Origin: Selenomonadales bacterium 4137-cl
GTDB taxonomy: Bacteria > Bacillota > Negativicutes > Sporomusales > UBA7701
DNA: 64,000 bases
Assembly (NCBI GenBank): GCA_032334055.1
Contig: JAUOZS010000001.1
Coordinates: forward strand, 682,001-746,000
Reading direction: 5' to 3'
In this document: piece by piece, positions 1 to 8,971 of the stretch
Numbering within the stretch: position 1 is the first letter of the stretch
How the letters are laid out: every line of letters begins with the position of its first letter
Program-made: the position numbers and the translations under genes
The notes under the pieces: model-generated
What the model was told of the DNA's origin: nothing
The model's database searches: none
What the model saw: the letters and a program-made list of their open reading frames with translations, nothing else

Positions 1-1
1 C

Positions 2-388
2 TTTCAAATAGCCCGTAACGCGATTCATGACTATTATCGAGCCCACAGGCAGGAAGAACCGTTTGCCAAGCCCCCTGAGCCGGAAGAGGTCAGGGCGGAC
101 GAAAACGATAACAAGGAAATCGCCGGTTGCCTAAAGGCCATGATCGACCATTTGCCCGATAAGGACCGAGCGGCAATAGTGCTTACGGAGTATAAAGGGC
201 TGACGCAGAAGGAACTGGGCGAATTACTGGGCTTATCCTATTCGGGTGCCAAATCGCGGGTACAACGGGCGCAACAAAAATTGAAGAAAATGCTCGGCGA
301 GTGTTGCAGCCTGGAACTCGACCGTCGCGGCAACATCATCGCTTATAAGCTCAAAGCGAAGACAAATCCGTTTTGCAATTTAAAATAA
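2..388 (+). CDS. sigZ: RNA polymerase sigma factor, SigZ-type (5' end cut by window)
   Basis: The open frame runs in from the window edge; 128 codons are visible. The first residues (FQIARNAIHDYYR) match the end of sigma-70 region 2 in ECF sigma factors. Residues from about 60 on form region 4 with a helix-turn-helix (LTQKELGELLGLSYSGAKSRV). The tail with a CC pair followed by ELDRRGNIIAY is typical of SigZ-like factors. It would direct RNA polymerase to a small regulon. The next gene, a Cys-rich DUF2703 protein 70 bp downstream, is a likely co-transcribed partner. The N-terminus is outside the window, so an anti-sigma sensor cannot be judged. Confidence 0.85.
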   Translation, partial: FQIARNAIHDYYRAHRQEEPFAKPPEPEEVRADENDNKEIAGCLKAMIDHLPDKDRAAIVLTEYKGLTQKELGELLGLSYSGAKSRVQRAQQKLKKMLGECCSLELDRRGNIIAYKLKAKTNPFCNLK

Positions 389-458
389 TGTGCGTCCTTT
401 TGACGATACCTCCGTCTTAATATGCGAACCAACCTTATAATGACGGGAGGAAAATCGA

Positions 459-1031
459 ATGAATCAAAAGGCAAAAAGCTGCGGTTGTCAAAGTACTGAT
501 AAACCTGTTACGACCGGGTGTTGTTCCGGCGTTGCCGCCAAAGGCGCTGAGTGTTGTGCTTCCGAGGGACAACCGAGCAAGCGATTGCTCATCGAATTCA
601 TGTATATCGACCTGACGGTATGCGACCGCTGTCTGGGTGCTGACACCAGCCTTGACGAGGCTATAGCGGAAGTATCAAACTTACTGAAAAACACCGGTTA
701 TGAAATCGAAATTCGCAAAATACTGATCGAAACCGAGGACCAGGCTCACGAGCTTGGCTTCGTCAGCTCGCCGACTATTCGCGTCAACGGGCAGGACATC
801 CAGCTTGATGTCAAGGAAAGCCTCTGCGAATCCTGTGGCGATGTCTGCGGCGAAGAGGTCGACTGCCGGGTATGGGTCTGGCAAGGTCAGGAATACACCA
901 CGCCACCCAAGGCAATGATTATCGACGCGATACTCAGGCATGTCTATGGAGGTCCGCAGGCGGTAGAGAATGTTGCCAAGGATGTGCCTGACAATTTAAA
1001 AAAATTCTTTGCGGCAAAAGCGAAAAAATAA
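459..1031 (+). CDS. DUF2703 domain protein, cysteine-rich
   Basis: A 190-residue soluble protein. The N-terminal 40 residues hold clustered cysteines (CGCQS, TGCCSG, ECCAS). A DUF2703-like core follows with a thioredoxin-like start (LLIEFMYIDLTVCDRC), where the CxxC pair could be redox active or bind metal, and a later CESCGDVCGEEVDC cluster. The start is supported by GGGAGG upstream of the ATG. The family has no firmly assigned function that I know of; the Cys clusters suggest thiol or metal chemistry. It follows the SigZ-type sigma factor and is closed by a strong hairpin, so the pair may form one transcription unit. Confidence 0.75.
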   Translation: MNQKAKSCGCQSTDKPVTTGCCSGVAAKGAECCASEGQPSKRLLIEFMYIDLTVCDRCLGADTSLDEAIAEVSNLLKNTGYEIEIRKILIETEDQAHELGFVSSPTIRVNGQDIQLDVKESLCESCGDVCGEEVDCRVWVWQGQEYTTPPKAMIIDAILRHVYGGPQAVENVAKDVPDNLKKFFAAKAKK

Positions 1032-1084
1032 GCTATACGGAGAAGGTAGCTGTTGCGGGGTTTAAAACTCAGTAGAACTAAGTA

Positions 1085-1135
1085 AATAATGAGACCGTCC
1101 TAAAAGTTGTTAGCTTATCGGACGGTCTCATTATT
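1085..1135. terminator. Bidirectional hairpin terminator
   Basis: A perfect 16-bp stem (AATAATGAGACCGTCC at 1085-1100 with its complement at 1120-1135) lies between the converging DUF2703 and RND genes. The A/T-rich stem ends give short U runs in both directions. Confidence 0.8.
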
Positions 1136-1147
1136 GATTAGCCTTGT

Positions 1148-4100
1148 CTAAGCATTGGTATTCTTATTAACCAGAGTTATCGGTATGCGTTTAATCCAGG
1201 CGGTTTTGGCTTCCCAGGAATCCACGTAGGTGTAGGCCACCGGCACGACAACCAGAGTAAGGAGCGTGGAAGTCAGGAGACCGCCGATGACGGCAATGGC
1301 CATTGGTGCGTTGGCTTCCGAACTAGTGCCAATGCCGAGGGCAATGGGTATCATGCCCAGCACGGTGGCGATGGTTGTCATTAGGATTGGACGGAGCCTT
1401 ACCGGGCCGGCGGTGAGCAACGCTTCCCTTTGCTCAAGGCCGCTTTTCCGTAGAGTGTTGGTATAGTCCACTAACAAGATTGCGTTTTTGACGACGATGC
1501 CAACCAGCATGATCAGCCCGATGAACGCGGTCAGGCCAAAAGCTTTGCCGGTTATGAGAAGAGCTAGGACCACGCCAACAATGGATAGTGGCAACGACAG
1601 CATGATCGCCAAAGGGTGGGTGAGGGATTCAAACTGGGATGCTAGCACCATGTAGACTAATAGTATGGCCAAGGCTAGCGATAAAGCAAGGCTGGCAAAA
1701 GATGATTGCATTTCTTCCTGGTCGCCGCCTAACCGGATGCTGTACCCTGGAGGCAGAGGTAATTCGGACAGCCGTGTTTGCAAATCTTTGGTAATGGAAC
1801 CCTTATCACGGTCAAAGGCATTGGCGCTTAACAGAATCATTCGACCGCGATCTTCGCGGGTAAGGACGTTCGGCCCAGTTTGTTTTGCGATTAGGGCTAG
1901 GTCTTTTAATAGTACGGTTTGGCCATTCGGTAGCGATATATTCGTATTGTAGAGGTCAGAGGGAGTTTTGCGTTGGTTTTCTAAAAGCTGCACGACGATG
2001 TCGATCTCATTTTTCGCTGTTGCCAAGTTGTAGCGGGTGGCTGTACTGCCGCCGACGGCGGTTCGGATTTGGCCGGCGATGCTTGCTGTACTTAAGCCAT
2101 ACTGGGACGCCTTGGTGCGGTCAATGGCAATTTGCAGTTCAGGTGAAGCATCGTCTACTTCAATGTTGACATCCCGGATGCCGTTGACTTGTTTCATGAG
2201 TTTTTCCGCTTGCTCGGTCAAAAGTGACAATTGTTTGATATCCGGGCCAAAGACTTTGACTTCAATCGGTGACTTGTTCGCCGTAAGGAGTTGGGTTATC
2301 AGGTCGGTTACGGCAAAGCGGATGCTAACACCTGGGATGCCGCTTAATTTGCTGCGAAGATCCTTGATCACATCTTGGGTGTTTTTCGTACGGGTACTTT
2401 TGTCAGTTAGAGTTACGGAAATATAGCCGACATTCGGGGCGGGGCGGCTGCCAAATTTTAATACTTTTCCAACGACGGCATATTCTTTGGCAATTTCGGG
2501 GGTTTGCTGCAACACTTGCTCCACCTGGGCAAAGCTTTGATTGGTTTTATCAAAAGCGGTACCAATGGGAGTTTTAACATATATCGTAAAATTGCCACTA
2601 TCGGTTACCGGCATGAGTTCGGTGCCGACAAGCGGCAGTAAGGCCAGACTGATGGCAAGCATGCTTGCGGCAAGCAGAATGGTTTTTCGGGGATTATTGA
2701 GAGCGTTGGCTAACACGGAGCGATATTTGACTTCGAGGTAGTGAAAGAAATGATCCCACACCGCAAGGGCCTTTTCCAAGAGGGCGGTTATGTACCGGGG
2801 TGACGCGGTTGGTAAAGAACCTGCCGGCGATTTTAATAGTTGCGTGGCCAGGCAGGGAACGACCGTTAGAGCCATTGCTAGTGATACGCCGATAGAAAAA
2901 ACGACGGCCAAGGCAAACTCCGCGAAGAGCATTCCGGACATACCTTCGGCAAAGGCAATGGGCAAAAAGACTACCATCACTGTGATGGTGGTGGAAATAA
3001 CCGCGCCACCGATTTCCGCAGTAGCATCATCCACCGCTTGCCAAATGGCTTTTCCTTGCTCTAAGTGGCGGTAAATGTTTTCGATGACGACAATAGCATC
3101 ATCAACAATCATGCCCACGCCCAGGGCTAGCCCGCCCAGGGACATTAAGTTGATGGTCAGGCCTTTGAACTGGAACATCATAAAGGTCGCAATCAGGGAT
3201 ATCGGTATGGACAGGGCAACAATAAAGGTGCTGCGAGCGCTACGTAAAAATAGGTAAATGACCAAAATGGCCAAAATACCGCCAATGATGGCGTTCTCCT
3301 GTACATTCATGACCGAGTTTTTAATATAGGCTCCTTGGTCATAGGTAATGGTGACAGCGACATCAGGATATTCCTGCTGTATTTTTTGTAAAGCTTTTTT
3401 AACGCCGTTTATGACATCTAACGTATTGGCATCAGGCTGTTTGCGCACGTTTAGACCAACAGCAGGCGTTTTATCAAGGGAAGCCAGAATGCGGGCCTCT
3501 TTGTGGGAGTCCTCAACAGTAGCAATATCCTTCATGCGTATCGGCACGCCACTCGGCGCAGTTAGGACGGCGTCTTGAATGTCGCTAAGTGATGCGAACC
3601 GAGCCAGGGTGCGTACGAGATATTCCGCCTTGCCTTCAGTGGCAAAACCGGCAGAAGAGTCCACATTCTCCTGAGCCAGGCGGTCACTCACTTGTTTTAA
3701 GGACAGACCATAGGCCTGCAGGCGGCCTTGGTCAACACCTACCGATACCTCTCGTTCATAGCCGCCGTCCAGGTCGACGGAACCGACACCAGCCACCTGT
3801 TCCAGGCGATCCTGGACAACCTCTTCGGCGATGCGGCGAAGTTCGCGGAGGTCTTTGTTGCTGGTCAATGCTAAAATAACGATAGGTCTGTTGGCTGTAT
3901 CAATTTTCCAGACAACTGGAGTTTTAGCCTCGATTGGCAACGTGTCGCGGATGCGGTCAATACGGGCCCTGGCGTCATTGGCCGCAACATCAATGTCCGT
4001 TCCCCAGTTGAATTCAATATCTACCATCGAACGGCCTTGCATAGAACTGGACGATATTTTGCTTACATTGTTCACCCGGGCCACCGCTTCCTCGATGGGG

Positions 4101-4294
4101 CGGGAAATGAGGTTTTCAATTTCTTCCGGACCGGTGTTTTCCATGGTGGTTTGCACCACAATATGGGGCGCAACGATATTGGGCATTAAGTCAACCTTTA
4201 GTTTGGTATACGACAGTAAACCGAGGATAACAACGGCCAGTACGGCCATTGCAACTGTTATCGGGTGACGGGTGGAAAACTTCGCGATAACCAT
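1148..4294 (-). CDS. RND multidrug efflux transporter, HAE1/AcrB family inner-membrane pump
   Basis: At 1048 residues this is full length for hydrophobe/amphiphile RND pumps, proton-driven trimers that export compounds across the envelope. The N-terminus (FSTRHPITVAMAVLAVVILG) is the usual first membrane segment. The TM4 motif GVGMIVDDAIVVIENI carries the paired Asp of the proton relay. Two large periplasmic loops separate the duplicated 6-TM halves. The start codon overlaps the stop of the adaptor gene (TAATG), so translation is probably coupled. The order tolC, adaptor, pump on the minus strand gives a complete tripartite system. Substrate is unknown. Confidence 0.95.
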   Translation of the reverse strand: MVIAKFSTRHPITVAMAVLAVVILGLLSYTKLKVDLMPNIVAPHIVVQTTMENTGPEEIENLISRPIEEAVARVNNVSKISSSSMQGRSMVDIEFNWGTDIDVAANDARARIDRIRDTLPIEAKTPVVWKIDTANRPIVILALTSNKDLRELRRIAEEVVQDRLEQVAGVGSVDLDGGYEREVSVGVDQGRLQAYGLSLKQVSDRLAQENVDSSAGFATEGKAEYLVRTLARFASLSDIQDAVLTAPSGVPIRMKDIATVEDSHKEARILASLDKTPAVGLNVRKQPDANTLDVINGVKKALQKIQQEYPDVAVTITYDQGAYIKNSVMNVQENAIIGGILAILVIYLFLRSARSTFIVALSIPISLIATFMMFQFKGLTINLMSLGGLALGVGMIVDDAIVVIENIYRHLEQGKAIWQAVDDATAEIGGAVISTTITVMVVFLPIAFAEGMSGMLFAEFALAVVFSIGVSLAMALTVVPCLATQLLKSPAGSLPTASPRYITALLEKALAVWDHFFHYLEVKYRSVLANALNNPRKTILLAASMLAISLALLPLVGTELMPVTDSGNFTIYVKTPIGTAFDKTNQSFAQVEQVLQQTPEIAKEYAVVGKVLKFGSRPAPNVGYISVTLTDKSTRTKNTQDVIKDLRSKLSGIPGVSIRFAVTDLITQLLTANKSPIEVKVFGPDIKQLSLLTEQAEKLMKQVNGIRDVNIEVDDASPELQIAIDRTKASQYGLSTASIAGQIRTAVGGSTATRYNLATAKNEIDIVVQLLENQRKTPSDLYNTNISLPNGQTVLLKDLALIAKQTGPNVLTREDRGRMILLSANAFDRDKGSITKDLQTRLSELPLPPGYSIRLGGDQEEMQSSFASLALSLALAILLVYMVLASQFESLTHPLAIMLSLPLSIVGVVLALLITGKAFGLTAFIGLIMLVGIVVKNAILLVDYTNTLRKSGLEQREALLTAGPVRLRPILMTTIATVLGMIPIALGIGTSSEANAPMAIAVIGGLLTSTLLTLVVVPVAYTYVDSWEAKTAWIKRIPITLVNKNTNA

Positions 4295-5406
4295 TATTTA
4301 TCGCCACCTCGTTTGCCGCTGGCTACTTTATCATTGTCGTTGAGGCTTTCGTGTCCCCAAACGCTGACCGGCGTTTCGGGAGCTAAGCCGGATGAAATTT
4401 CAATTTCCGTGTCGCTTTCCAGGCCGGTAACAACGGGAGTCAGCTTGGCGGCGCCGTCCTGGATAACAAAGACGAAAGGTTTCTGGTCACGGATGATCAG
4501 CGCGTCTTTCGGGACTTTAACCGCCTGGTCGATCTGTTTATAGGACAGGTTCACCCGGGCAAACATCCCGGAGCGGAGCTTTTGGTCAGGGGTGTCACAG
4601 AGTATCCAGGCCTTAAAGGTGCGGTTTTTAAGGTCGGCGGCCGGGCTGATTTCGCTGACAATGCCGGCAAAGGTTTGGCCGGGGTAGGCATCCACGGTGA
4701 ATGTTGCGGTTTGCCCTATTGCCAGTTTGGCAATGTCACTCTCGCCGACGCTGATTTCCACTTTTACCTTTGAGGTATCCACAAGGGTCATGAGGGGCAT
4801 GTTGGGGGATGCCATATCACCCAACACGACGCGTTTGTTAAAAATGTAGCCGGAAAAAGGGGCGGTCAGGACGGTGTTAGCCAACTGCGACTGATACAAA
4901 TTGATTGTTGCAGAGGCTTGAGCCACCTGGGCGTCATAGACGTAATACTGCGTATTGGCGTTATCGAGCTGCTGTCTGGCAGCGGCGTCTTCTTTGAAAA
5001 GATTATTTAGCCGGTCAGCATTGACGCGGGCGTTGTCCCGGTTAGCCAGGGCCTGGTTGCGGTTGGCCAGCGATTGATCGATCTGGGCGCGAATTTCCGC
5101 GGTCTCAAGCTCGACCAGCGTTTGGCCGGCTGAAACAAAAGTGCCGTCACTTACCCCCAAGAATTGAATACGGCCGGATGTTTTGGCGGCAATGGTGGCT
5201 TCCTGGATGCCTTGGACGGTACCGGTGGTGCTGATGCTGGCGGCAATGGGGCCAAGCACGGCTTTTTTCACTTCCACGGTGGTGACGGCTTTGCCCGGTT
5301 TGGCCGTATTGGCGTTTGCTTTGGCATAATTGCCGTAAATTCTCCAGCCGATAACGGCAAGCACAAGTAAGGCAACCCCGGCCCACACTAATTTTTTATT
5401 GTTCAT
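4294..5406 (-). CDS. RND efflux periplasmic adaptor (membrane fusion protein, HlyD/AcrA type)
   Basis: A 370-residue adaptor linking the pump to the TolC channel. It has an N-terminal membrane anchor (VWAGVALLVLAVIGWRIYG), a lipoyl/barrel-sandwich half (TSGRIQFLGVSDGTFVSAGQ), an alpha-helical hairpin rich in Asn and Gln (about 110-175), the second barrel half (LTAPFSGYI) and a beta-barrel (VDAYPGQTF). I place the start at 5406 because AAAGGA lies 9 bases upstream; a longer frame from 5433 would enter further into tolC. The gene overlaps the tolC stop by 11 bases and the pump start by one, consistent with one tightly coupled operon. Confidence 0.93.
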   Translation of the reverse strand: MNNKKLVWAGVALLVLAVIGWRIYGNYAKANANTAKPGKAVTTVEVKKAVLGPIAASISTTGTVQGIQEATIAAKTSGRIQFLGVSDGTFVSAGQTLVELETAEIRAQIDQSLANRNQALANRDNARVNADRLNNLFKEDAAARQQLDNANTQYYVYDAQVAQASATINLYQSQLANTVLTAPFSGYIFNKRVVLGDMASPNMPLMTLVDTSKVKVEISVGESDIAKLAIGQTATFTVDAYPGQTFAGIVSEISPAADLKNRTFKAWILCDTPDQKLRSGMFARVNLSYKQIDQAVKVPKDALIIRDQKPFVFVIQDGAAKLTPVVTGLESDTEIEISSGLAPETPVSVWGHESLNDNDKVASGKRGGDK

Positions 5407-6778
5407 ATCCCTTAATCCTTTCGCTGCTGTCAAGAGTTCCCGCCGCTTTTAACAATTTGGCATAACTGGTATGGTAATCGAACTGCGTCTGGATGAGGCT
5501 GTTTTTGGCGTTAAGAAAAGCTACATGAGAATCCAGAACTTCCACGTTTGTGCTAAGTCCTGACTTATAGCGGAGTTGGCTGATACGGAAATCATCATCC
5601 GCCTTCGCCGCCGCTTTGCGGGCGGTGGACAGGCGTTTGGCGGCATCTTGGACGTTGAAGTAGGCCTGGGTGACTTCTAGTAAGATGTTGTCCATAAGTT
5701 GGCGCTCTTGCGACTGACTGATATTTAGGTTTTTTTGGGCCTGGGTCACCCGGCTGGATGTTATTCCACCGTCAAAAGCGTTCCAGTTTGCGCTGATCAT
5801 AATGGACCATGAGGTATAACCGGGTGGAAAAGGGTTGCTTTTCGAGTCGCCGTTCCATTCGTAAGCGCCGGTCAGATTAACAGTTGGCAAATTTCCGCTT
5901 TGAGCGGTGGTAATCGCCGCTTTCGCTCCGCTTATCTGGGCACTCATGGCTTTAAGTTCGGGGCGGTTTTGGCGGGCGATGCCGAGATAGCGATCCAACT
6001 CTTCCAGCTGATAAGTAGCTGACAGAATATTGCTGACGGTGAAACTAGTATTTAAATCAACACCCATCACATTGCAAAGACTTGTTCTGGCCAGTTGGAC
6101 ATTATTTTCGGCCTTGGCCAGGCTTTGTTCGGCAGCGGCCAATTCCACTTCGGCCCGCAGTACGTCGGATTTGGCGACAATGCCGTTTTCGTAATTGAGG
6201 GAGGCATTTTTTAGATGGGCCTGCATTTGCTCAAAGGACTGGCGGGCCAGATCAAGTGAGTTATAGCTTTGTAGCAGAGTGAAGTAAGCTGTGGTTGTAT
6301 CCAAAATCAAGTTTTGTCGGGTTTTTAGTGTATTGGCCTTGCTTTGTTCAATGTTTTGAGCAGCCTGTTCCCGGTTGGCTTCCAGACGTTGCCCGGAATA
6401 CAACGGTAATTGCAAGGAAAGTTTGGTGCCATAACTGTTTTGCAGCTTTTCATTGGTAGAAACTGTTTGCCACTTGTTGGAACTAAAGTTATAGGCTTTT
6501 GTCTGATTGCTTTCAACATACTGGCGACCGGTTGTTTCGGATATCGCCAATTGCGGGTTAAAGGCGTTTTGGGCTTCTTGATAGCGGGCGGAGGCAAAAT
6601 CAACTGACAGCTTGGCCTGGAGGATGCTCTGATTGTTTGCCAGCGCGGTATTGATTGCTTCCGTCAGCGTCAACACGCCAACTGACGTTGGCATATCCGC
6701 CGGAGCGGCTTTTACGCCCAGTGGGATGACTGTTAAAAGCAGCAGCTCAAGGAATAGCAGCATAAGTTTTTTTCGCAT
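5396..6778 (-). CDS. tolC: TolC-family outer membrane efflux channel
   Basis: A 460-residue protein with an N-terminal signal peptide (LMLLFLELLLLTVIPLGVKA) and two OEP repeats. Each repeat has the long coiled helices of the periplasmic tunnel (TLTEAINTALANNQSILQAK; VARLS-type repeats such as ENGIVAKSDVLRAEVEL and YKSGLSTNVEVLDSHVAF). It is first in the minus-strand operon with the adaptor and pump, and AAGGAG precedes the ATG. A TolC channel implies an outer membrane in this Firmicute. A second TolC-like gene occurs at 54280. Confidence 0.93.
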   Translation of the reverse strand: MRKKLMLLFLELLLLTVIPLGVKAAPADMPTSVGVLTLTEAINTALANNQSILQAKLSVDFASARYQEAQNAFNPQLAISETTGRQYVESNQTKAYNFSSNKWQTVSTNEKLQNSYGTKLSLQLPLYSGQRLEANREQAAQNIEQSKANTLKTRQNLILDTTTAYFTLLQSYNSLDLARQSFEQMQAHLKNASLNYENGIVAKSDVLRAEVELAAAEQSLAKAENNVQLARTSLCNVMGVDLNTSFTVSNILSATYQLEELDRYLGIARQNRPELKAMSAQISGAKAAITTAQSGNLPTVNLTGAYEWNGDSKSNPFPPGYTSWSIMISANWNAFDGGITSSRVTQAQKNLNISQSQERQLMDNILLEVTQAYFNVQDAAKRLSTARKAAAKADDDFRISQLRYKSGLSTNVEVLDSHVAFLNAKNSLIQTQFDYHTSYAKLLKAAGTLDSSERIKGYEQ

Positions 6779-6805
6779 GGCTTGATCTCCTTCTCGCGGT
6801 AGTCG

Positions 6806-6838
6806 CCAATAACCCTCGCGCTATGCGAGGGTTATTGG
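6806..6838. terminator. Hairpin between DUF2680 gene and tolC
   Basis: A perfect 14-bp stem (CCAATAACCCTCGC with its complement) and a 5-nt loop lies just downstream of the DUF2680 gene and upstream of tolC, both on the minus strand. There is no clear T run, so it may attenuate rather than fully terminate. Confidence 0.55.
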
Positions 6839-6846
6839 TTTATGGT

Positions 6847-7245
6847 TTACTGATTAGCTGGCTGCTGTTGCTGCCACCTGGGGCCGTAACCAGGGCCTCT
6901 GCCTTGACCGGGACCCATCATGCCAGGGCCTCTGCCCATGCCCGGACCGCCGACAATACCGTTTTGCATGCGGTAGTTCATACGCTCCTGCATCCAGGCG
7001 GCGCGCTGGTCGGCGTCGGTCTGCGTCATCACGCCGTCAGCCACGAATTTTTGCAGAATCTGCTTCTTGATCTCCATCATCTGGTTGAACAGCGGGACTA
7101 GTTCCTGTTTCTGCGCATCTGTCAAGTTGACTTGCTGAGCGTAAGGTTGAGTCGGTTGTGGCGTGGGTGCTGCCGCCCAGACCAGCGATGCGGCGAATGT
7201 TAGTGCCAGTAGACCCACAACGGTTAAAAGTAAGGCTTTTTTCAT
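6847..7245 (-). CDS. DUF2680 domain secreted protein
   Basis: A 132-residue exported protein. Residues 1-25 form a signal peptide ending at AAA/VWAA. Residues about 42-95 match DUF2680 (LTDAQKQELVPLFNQMMEIKKQ, then VADGVMTQTDADQRAAWM), a short helical repeat seen in many Firmicute exported proteins. The tail is Gly/Met/Pro-rich with repeated GPGMGRGPGMMGPGQGRGPG and QQQ. Function is not established. An AGGAGG site precedes the start. It lies upstream of the efflux operon in the same direction, so it may be an envelope-stress or metal-related partner, though a hairpin separates them. Confidence 0.8.
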   Translation of the reverse strand: MKKALLLTVVGLLALTFAASLVWAAAPTPQPTQPYAQQVNLTDAQKQELVPLFNQMMEIKKQILQKFVADGVMTQTDADQRAAWMQERMNYRMQNGIVGGPGMGRGPGMMGPGQGRGPGYGPRWQQQQPANQ

Positions 7246-7364
7246 TTGTATGACCTCCTAAAATTTTGTATCTGAAGTTGGAGTTTCTCCAACGGTTTTT
7301 AGTATAAACGGCAAATGCGCTAAAAGTGTGCCTCAATTGTAACGGAATTGTAAAACTGCGTGGA

Positions 7365-8273
7365 CTAGCAGCAGGGTTTTCCGGACCGCAAATCGTTATA
7401 CAGCCGGGCCGCGAGCGAGGCGATAAAGTCGCTGGCATAGTCACTGCCTTGGTCGGTCCGCGTATAGATGCTGATGAGGATTTGGCTCTCGCCGTCATCC
7501 ACCACGCCGACATCACAGAGAATATCATCCAGTTCGCCGATTTTGTGCATCACCGTGCCTGGTAAAAAACGAGGGAGTTCGTCATTAAATATGGTGTTGG
7601 CCAGTGCTATTTTGAGGGTTTCGGATTTTTCTCTGTCTAAGAAGGTATCCCGATAAATGCGTTCAAATAGAGCAGCCATTTCATATGGTGTGGTAACACT
7701 GGAATATTGGTACTGCTGGAAGGATTCCGAGTTGTGGATTTTCGTTTGCATTAGGCCTAAGTCGGTTACCAAACGGGATAGGGGTTGGCAAGACCGGGCA
7801 TCGATTTCGTCCAGCAGTTCATAAAAGGATTCATTGTCGCTGATGCGCATCATGCGGTCAATCGCTTCGTCATACCTATTTTTGGCGGCTGCGTCCGCAT
7901 AGGGGTACAAGTATTTATAGGTAGCCAGGGCGACAGCCAGTTTGCTGGTGGACGCGGTGGGGAAGATCAGTGTTTGGTTATAGCCAATCGTCTGGCCGGT
8001 CTTTAAGTTTTTGGCAAAGAAGCCGACAGTACCATCAAAATCAGAGGCTGGGGTGGATTGAGGAGTATATTGAGACTCAGGAAAAGGTTTTGAAAGTGTG
8101 GGCGCTTCCGGCTGATGGAGACTAGCCTGGATATAATCATTTGTTTGATTTTTCATCGCCGGCGACAAGGGATTGGATAATGCTGTACTAGCGGCGATAT
8201 AGAAAACGAAAGCCATGGATAACAACAGTAGTCGTTTTCTTTTCATTTCTATTTTTGTGATCATCTCTATCAT
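7365..8273 (-). CDS. Serine hydrolase of the class A beta-lactamase fold (PF13354-like)
   Basis: A 302-residue exported protein with an N-terminal hydrophobic segment (LLLLSMAFVFYIAAS). It retains class A landmarks: SxxK (STSK in FPTASTSKLAVALATYKYL), SDN (MRISDNESF) and a KxG (HKIGELDD) in place of KTG. Members may be true beta-lactamases or cell-wall-related hydrolases. The KIG variant and the absence of an obvious omega-loop ExxLN make peptidoglycan-related or unknown activity at least as likely as antibiotic hydrolysis. The start is uncertain: ATG at 8273, 8264 or 8246 are possible. Confidence 0.8.
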   Translation of the reverse strand: MIEMITKIEMKRKRLLLLSMAFVFYIAASTALSNPLSPAMKNQTNDYIQASLHQPEAPTLSKPFPESQYTPQSTPASDFDGTVGFFAKNLKTGQTIGYNQTLIFPTASTSKLAVALATYKYLYPYADAAAKNRYDEAIDRMMRISDNESFYELLDEIDARSCQPLSRLVTDLGLMQTKIHNSESFQQYQYSSVTTPYEMAALFERIYRDTFLDREKSETLKIALANTIFNDELPRFLPGTVMHKIGELDDILCDVGVVDDGESQILISIYTRTDQGSDYASDFIASLAARLYNDLRSGKPCC

Positions 8274-8313
8274 CCATCCTTAACTAGAAAATGGTGTATT
8301 CCACTCAATACTG

Positions 8314-8601
8314 CTAACATACGGCGAAACAAATTGCTGTTGCTGAGACTGTCAACGCAGTAAACTTTTTGCCGGACAACAGGTGAGCCGTAGGTTTATA
8401 CCGGAAGAATGCAATCAAAGAGAGGAACAGCGCGGCGTAATAAAAAACCAAAAGATATGTCGCCTCGGCAGGAGTTGCAATGAACCCGGCTGACTTATAT
8501 AAACTGGGGACCGACAGAAGACGTAACCCTATGGCTGCATATATGGAAATAGTGATCACAGTCGCGATGTCCAAGAGCAAATCCATACTGTACCAACGCA
8601 T
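8314..8601 (-). CDS. Small membrane protein of unknown function
   Basis: A 95-residue protein with three hydrophobic segments (about 6-26, 46-66 and 78-95) and few charged residues, so probably an inner-membrane protein. AAGGAGG lies before the ATG. I do not recognise the family. It is separated from the serine hydrolase by 40 bp and could be co-transcribed with it. A 42-bp perfect palindrome lies about 90 bases upstream and may control it. Confidence 0.6.
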   Translation of the reverse strand: MRWYSMDLLLDIATVITISIYAAIGLRLLSVPSLYKSAGFIATPAEATYLLVFYYAALFLSLIAFFRYKPTAHLLSGKKFTALTVSATAICFAVC

Positions 8602-8692
8602 GCCATTTACCTCCTTGTTTGTATGTTGAGGCTTGTTTGTATGAGGCCTGCAGCCCCGCCCATACGCTAAAGTGCTTACTTCTCGTTATATT

Positions 8693-8734
8693 GTTTGTTG
8701 ATTATATTATAATATTATAATATAATCAACAAAC
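8693..8734. promoter_or_regulatory. 42-bp perfect AT-rich palindrome, candidate operator
   Basis: The left arm begins GTTTGTTGATTATATTATAA and the right arm is its exact complement, with no loop; the whole 42 bp is self-complementary. The right arm contains ATTATAATATAATCA, identical to a 15-mer at 22795-22809 next to an arsR gene. Related AT-rich sequences lie upstream of the lpd operon (12401-12443) and the CDF gene (about 17849-17862). This suggests the operator of a dimeric repressor, or overlapping -10 boxes. Confidence 0.55.
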
Positions 8735-8910
8735 TTTAAGTGATTTTTCTAAAAGGATACGGATGCGAAAGCCGAAGGGTGTGACGATTCCGGTTGAATT
8801 ATATACACTGCTGTTTATAATCGTGCATGCCATTGATTTTAGGATAGGATAAAAGTTTCGCGAAAGTATGGCAAAATTGTAACAAAAGTGTAAATTTATC
8901 AATCTGCAGA

Positions 8911-8937
8911 CAAAAAAGAAGAAGGCTTAGCCTCCTT
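8911..8937 (-). terminator. Terminator of the two-component operon
   Basis: On the minus strand an 8-bp stem (AAGGAGGC, loop TAA, GCCTTCTT, with one G-U pair) is followed by CTTTTTT. It lies 35 bases past the histidine kinase stop codon. Confidence 0.75.
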
Positions 8938-8971
8938 TAAAAAATACCATTATTTACAAATTAAACAAAAG

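Larger units (their letters stand above)
8602..8971. other. Intergenic region with long palindrome and kinase-gene terminator
   Basis: 370 bases without a gene. The upstream part (8693-8734) is a perfect AT-rich palindrome; the downstream part (8911-8937) is the terminator of the histidine kinase gene. I see no RNA gene or short coding frame in the remainder. Confidence 0.6.
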
